Assembly: GCA_024362935.1 (NCBI GenBank)
Contig: JANCRA010000114.1
Coordinates: forward strand, 992,001 to 1,056,000
DNA: 64,000 nt
Source of the DNA: Setophaga petechia
Taxonomy: Eukaryota > Chordata > Aves > Passeriformes > Parulidae
Direction of reading: 5' to 3'
The translations under genes and the position numbers were made by a program. Under the pieces are notes generated by a model. That model did no database searches. It saw only the letters and a list, made by a program, of their open reading frames with translations, and was not told the origin of the DNA. Below, one piece after another: positions 58,720 to 64,000 of this stretch; the first letter of the stretch is position 1, and each line of letters starts with the position of its first letter.

Positions 58720-60036
58720 CTCGCTGTCTCACCTCGAGGGCACCTTCGAGACAGATGCCTCGGCAAAGGCAGCGAGTGCTGCAGTTGTGCCTTGCAGGCA
58801 CCTGCAACAGAGGAGCCTCAGGAAGGCTACAGGACAGCAAGTCCTGCGCTCGAGGCCTCCTGCCGCAATGAGAGGAGACTCCTGGTGAACGATGGAGGTC
58901 ACCAAGTCCCAGGGCCTGGCCACAAGGGCACGGGCCGCAGAGATGGGAGGTGCCTCGGTAAAGCTCCGAGTCACCGAATCCTGAGGTCTGGCCGTGAGGC
59001 CAGCCGCAGGAGGAACACCTTGGAAAAGCTCCGGGTCAGCAACCAATGAGCCGGCTGTGCGGGGACGCCTCACAGCACTGCTCTGTCACCTCCTGTCCTG
59101 TCGTGTGCACCGAGCACTGTGGCGTGGCCGCGTCGCTGCCAGCTCATTTGTCAGCACGTGTCACAAAGGGCTGCTCAGACACGCTGTCCCTTTCGGTTCC
59201 ACGGTGAACCTGCTGCACCATGTCACAAAGGGACATGTTGCCATGTGCTCCGGGGCCATCCCCTCCCCACCCAAGGTGCCCCTGCTTGGAAGGAATCCAT
59301 TGCCCCGAGTGTCTAACACAGCCCTGGACACACCACGACCCGCCAAGTGCTCGGGGAAGGACTCTCCACGGTGCCCAGCCCACACAGCCCAGCTCGCTGC
59401 TGGCCCTGGAGCAGAGCAGCTTCCAGCAAACAAGAGGCAAACGCTTCTTGCCAAGAGTTCAAACACAGCAGATAGAGAAGATGGCATGGATGTGTGCATA
59501 AAGGCCTTTGAATTCACAGCTCTTTGAGTGGCATTTGGGGCTCTCAGCCGGACAGAGATGATCCCCCTCTGTCCTGTTCTTAAAGGTGGGGAGACACACC
59601 CTGCCGCTGGTGCTTGTCTTGGTCTCTGCAGGCCCAGGCAGATGCCAAAGCTGCTCTTCACAGCCTTCTCCCTTCCCACGCCCCTCTGCCAAGTGCACGG
59701 GGCCTCAAGAACGGAAACGAGTGCAGGGAGCCAAAAGGAGACAGCTGCATCTACCTCACTGGGGGCGCCTGGGGAAGCAGTTTGCTTGAGAAGCAAACCC
59801 CTCTCTTCCTAAGGCATTTCCCCAAAAGCATACATTTCCCAGGGAACACCAACACACACTTAAGAAACCCTGGCAAGGCTGAATGACTTCTGCACCTTGT
59901 AGCACAGGCACTCCAGCTCGAGCTCATCTTCCTTCTCCCGAGTCTGTTTCCTCGTGTCCCTTGTGGCGCACAGCCCGGGGCCCCCCAGAAACAAGAGCTG
60001 CCCGCTGCCCGTTCAAGTGCCCGAACTCCTGCCTGC

Positions 60037-63000
60037 AACACCTCACTCATAATTTTCTCCTGTAATCAAAAATATCTACAATGGTTAATATTCCTTTGAC
60101 TTTGGAAAGAGAAAATCTTTACAAATAATAAAAGAAAAAGTAGAAAATTAGTTAGTTCACAGAAATTTGAAAACATCACTAGGAAAAATGCCATTATGAA
60201 ATATTTTTTTTTGATCTTTTAGTGAAATGTTCCTTTTATGTCCAATATATGTCCACATTTTCTGGTGTTATATAAGTATCTTGTGTTACTAAATTGTTTT
60301 TCTTTCTTTTATTTGAAAAAATGTATATAACACACGGGCAATTTAGGAATAAAAGGACTATTTAAGTTTCTATTTAAGAGGACTTTTTAATTTTGGGATA
60401 GATAAACTCAGTTCATAAGCATTTGGATTCTTTCACCATCTTAATTCCCTATTAGATATTATAGAAAGTTAAACCTCAATACTTGATGCCACTAAATACA
60501 TTGTAGTTTATATAGAGAGAGATCTTAAACAAAAACTACATGAGTGAACCATATAGTTTTTGTTAAAAGTAACCATATGAGTGAAAATGCAGGATTGCCT
60601 TTACTGAAATTGAAAATGTTTAAGGCAATACTCTTCAAAATAAACCAGTGGAAGTAGGAATTCACCATGTTACATGCAGAAGCAGTGGCTAGGTGCTGGA
60701 AAGAGCAATGTGCTTGTTCTGGAAATGCTGTATTTACTAACACTCCAAAGAAATGAAATTCCTTTTAACATGATACCTAAGGAAATTCAGGGTAATACTC
60801 AAATAAATTTTAGACTTTAGATTAATTTTAGAGCTCCTTCAAAAAAGAAGTTGAAAATATATTTTTTTAAGAAAAAAAAAGTATATCAGATAGTTTTTGT
60901 TGAAAAAGTTAAATTAACATATTCTATGGGAATCTGCAAATATGGTTTAAATTTGTATAGACTTTTAATTGTGTATTTTTGCATACTTCTCATGAAACAG
61001 CTGATTCATGGTAACTGGTTAGCATGCTTAAACTCTTGTACCTAAACCTTACTGCATGATTCATTTGTTTTATTACTGTGTGAAAGTATTTGATTCATTC
61101 CAGTTAGTGCTCGTACATGAATAATAGAAGAACTTCGAGTGAACTATATCAGAGAAAAAATTTCGATGATATGCACTATGAGACAAGCAGAATGTTTGAC
61201 ATAGGATGGTGAGATGTTCCTATCATATAGACATCCATCATTATTATTGGTGATCCAGAGTACATGAGATCTTGATTGCACTACTAGCATCTGTTTTATC
61301 ATCACATTATTATTTTTGAATCTTCTTCCCACAGCAGGTCTTTGTTCCACAACATTTATCAAGGGAAGTGGAAAACCTCCATGTACTGTATCATTCCAAG
61401 AGCTCTCTTTAACTGGAATGGGAACAGACAGAACGTTGAGTCCATGGAGGATCAGAGGAGATCCTTCACCTGTGAAACTTTGTTAGGCTTCTTCACAATT
61501 AAAAAGCAAACTGTTTTCCATGAGAGATTATACCAGTTTTTCACTTCATAATTAGGTTTAAATACAAAGCCGAACAGTAATACAAAAACAACTGTATCGG
61601 GTTTTGAAGGCACAATTGCTTTTGCCACTAAATGGATTGAAAGAAGCAAGGGAGATTTTTAAGATGCTCGAAGCAGGATCAGGTCAGGGACACATTCACC
61701 TTTTTATTTTAACTAAGAACAAACCTTGGACTATAGGGCTGTTTTTTCACACCTTTGAAGACAGGGACATTCTGAATTTAAGATTATTAATGATCATAAT
61801 TATGTAGTCAGAACATAAACAGCTAAGCTATGGTATGAACTGGATACACATATTTGATTTACTGATTGCTTCTGCTGCAAGAAAAGACTCAAATATTCCT
61901 ACTTATTTCAGAATTTCTGAAACATTTAAATCAGCAGTGGTTTTCATTCATTTTACAAAAAAATATTTCTTCATTCCTTGTAGCAGTGTCAGAGAAATTC
62001 TGCTTACCAAGTACCAGGATTCAGCTGAGAGCTCTGGAGCCTGGTCATTTGCTATGGCCTTGCTTCCAAGCCAAGTTCTCACTGGTTTTAGAGAGGTAGA
62101 GAAGAGAGGCATACTATCCATTGAGGTAACAAATGATGGCAGAAGCTCTTTGCTAGGGATGAAAGCAATCCCAGACCTTAAGAAAGTTTCAGGCAGAGTT
62201 CTTAAAAAAACAAAATCAACAAATTAGTTTATTTCATACAGTTCCTGCAGTCCCATTCCAGGTATACTTTTAAGTTGAAAGTATTAAAATTTCTACAAAA
62301 ACTTGTAGATGCTACCATTCTGATGATACACTTTTTTCAAAATTTCAAATACAAAATTCTTCATTTATCTTTTCCAGACTGTGTCATCTTAAATTGCTTT
62401 CTAGGTCAGCAATTTAAAACTGAATATATATGTGAATATATGTGCTTGGATTCATGTCTCTTGGAGGCTGAGGTCAACAAAGGTTGTTGCTGACATCCCT
62501 ATACTACACACAATCTGTGGGGGATGTGAGAGCTACATATGAGCACCCAATGGAACGATGAAAACAGCAACCTGAAGCATCATCACAGAGAAACATTGCA
62601 GAGAAGGTTGGTACAGTACTGATGATACTGTTTTCCTATTTGTTCTCTAATTTTTAAAATTAAACTCTGGGTCTCAGGAATTGATGTAAGAGTTACAGCC
62701 TACTTCTTGCATAACCTCTGCTTCCCTCTAAGTAAGGAACTTCTCAGAAACATAAGCCTGAATCATTCTCATTCTTAGCTTAGAGTAGATTCAGCAAAAT
62801 ATGGTCCCTGATGTTGGGATGAAGACCATACTGCAGGAACATGGGAACCTGGGGTTCCAGCTCTCTGAAGGACAGATCATGGCTTAAGCATCTCCACATC
62901 TAAGTCTTGGCAATCTGTCCTCACATCTTCAAATACCACTTTGAAGTAAACCCCGGCCCAGGAGCAGAGCAGAGGAGAAATCTTAAGTCCACTGCAGGAC

Positions 63001-64000
63001 TGAAAAGTCCCTGAGCCAAAATGAAAGAAAGAGGATAATTTTCTGTTCTCACACCGTGGTCACAGATAGCTTTGGTCCTTTCCACGGTCTGGGCCATGCT
63101 TGTGTTCTTCCTGGATATGTGATCTCTTCAAAGCTGAGTGTGTTTGCAGAGGCTGCTCCTGGATTTCACCCCAGCTGGCAACAGGGCAACTGTGAGCAAC
63201 TGGTTCCATTTTTGTGCAAGAGCACCCGGCATTTATGCTCTCACTGAAATTACAGCCTGAGCAAGAGTTGGGTGTTACATGCCTGCCATTGTGCTTTTCT
63301 TTCCAGTAGGCCTGCATGCTGCAAAAAAAAGAAAAGTTAGTTAATTCTTGAGTGACAATTTGATAATATTTCTGCTTTTTTTTTTAATTCACCTAGGTCT
63401 AGCTTATTTTCTCACAGATAATTGCTGTGGTTATAAGCCTTTATCAGCTGCCAAATGTGGCCAAAGCAACCACCAATCTCATCAGAGTGCAATTCACTGA
63501 CACAAATCCAAGCATCTGCAAATATTCTGCAGTCATGGTTCTAGATGCCACTGTTCATGTGTGATGTCTTATCTCTAAGGATTATAGCCACACTCCTTGG
63601 AAAATTGCAGTCAAAGAAGAAATAGGCAATTGAATATGCTGTTTTTCAAGCACCAGAACTGAAGACAGCTCTGGGCTAGCGTCTTCCCCCCAACAAGAGC
63701 TTCCACTCTTGAAAGTCTCTTGCCTTTTTTTTTCTGGTTTGATGTCATAAATCAGACACCCAAGAGACAGAGAGGAACTAGGACAGGTTTTTCAAATGCA
63801 ACAAACAGAGCAAATGTAGCTGGGTGTCTCAATGCCAATTCTCAGTGCCCCAAAGATTAGAGAGGAACACTTTTTCTGAACTGGCACAGAGAGGAGAGGA
63901 AGGGGGGAGCCAGGGGGAAAAATAAATAAATATCTATCTGTAATTCCTTTTCGTTCAGCTGAAGATGTTGCCATGGCAACTCCCGGCAGAGGAGATGGAG
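60037..64000. other. AT-rich flank, no gene recognised
   Basis: Sequence beyond the array end. Composition changes abruptly to AT-rich, with A/T runs and frequent stops in all frames. The longest open frame (61835-62227, about 130 codons) has no feature I recognise. I see no RNA gene, LTR pair or array-related sequence. The last few hundred bases become more mixed in composition and contain an RFX-type site. Confidence 0.75.
63967..63980. promoter_or_regulatory. Perfect palindromic RFX X-box
   Basis: GTTGCCATGGCAAC is an exact inverted palindrome fitting the RFX consensus (GTNRCC, spacer, RGYAAC). RFX factors control many ciliary genes and some immune and neural genes. It lies 20 bp from the right edge, so any target gene would be outside the window. 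Confidence 0.6.

Larger units (their letters stand above)
53253..60036 (-). repeat. Tandem array unit G, terminal and incomplete
   Basis: Last unit of the array. Similarity ends within GCCTGC at 60031-60036, after which the sequence becomes AT-rich and unrelated to the array. The missing spacer corresponds to the remainder of the normal unit after this point. Confidence 0.9.

Noticed and set aside
1..60036. CRISPR array or bacterial repeat system
   Set aside because: Repeat spacing (7.6 kb units and 5-bp minisatellites), spliced genes and proviruses are eukaryotic. There are no short repeats with unique spacers.
61835..62227. 130-codon frame in the right flank as a gene
   Set aside because: AT-rich context, no recognisable motif, no splice or poly(A) signals placed convincingly. 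Consistent with chance.

Overview
The window looks like avian, probably songbird, nuclear DNA. It has no operons or Shine-Dalgarno genes. It has split genes with GT-AG introns, endogenous retroviruses (ERVs) with paired LTRs, and an old LTR of a type I associate with passerines. The species is an inference.

The dominant structure (1-60036) is a head-to-tail tandem array with a period of about 7.64 kb. Each unit carries one minus-strand gene that I assign to the maestro HEAT-like repeat (MROH) family, plus an intronic LTR and an intronic GGGAT minisatellite. Reading splice sites by eye in copy C gives 14 exons with compatible phases and a predicted 648-residue protein. Seven copies are present. 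A (1-1608) runs off the left edge. B (10281-13950) has lost its last five exons. C (16276-21596), D (23917-29222), E (38139-43429), F (45754-51074) and G (53399-58719) look complete. Copy G is the upstream end of the array.

Two unrelated proviruses lie in the array, both antisense to the MROH genes. ERV1 (3787-10168) is gammaretrovirus-like, with a proline-tRNA primer site, an open gag, a deleted and broken pol and a short env-like frame. ERV2 (30361-36602) has an alpha/beta-like gag-pro with two zinc knuckles, a deleted pol, and an uninterrupted env of gammaretroviral type. Neither provirus has a target-site duplication. Each sits where array sequence is missing: about 1679 bp at ERV1, and about 978 bp at ERV2, where 1.3 kb of unrelated AT-rich DNA is also present. 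Simple insertion does not explain either site.

From 60037 to 64000 the sequence is AT-rich and apparently single-copy, and I recognise no gene in it. A perfect palindromic RFX X-box lies at 63967-63980, near the right edge.

The points most worth following are the intact ERV2 env beside dead gag-pol, the parallel pol deletions in two unrelated proviruses, the deletion-associated ERV junctions, and the mosaic variant pattern among gene copies.
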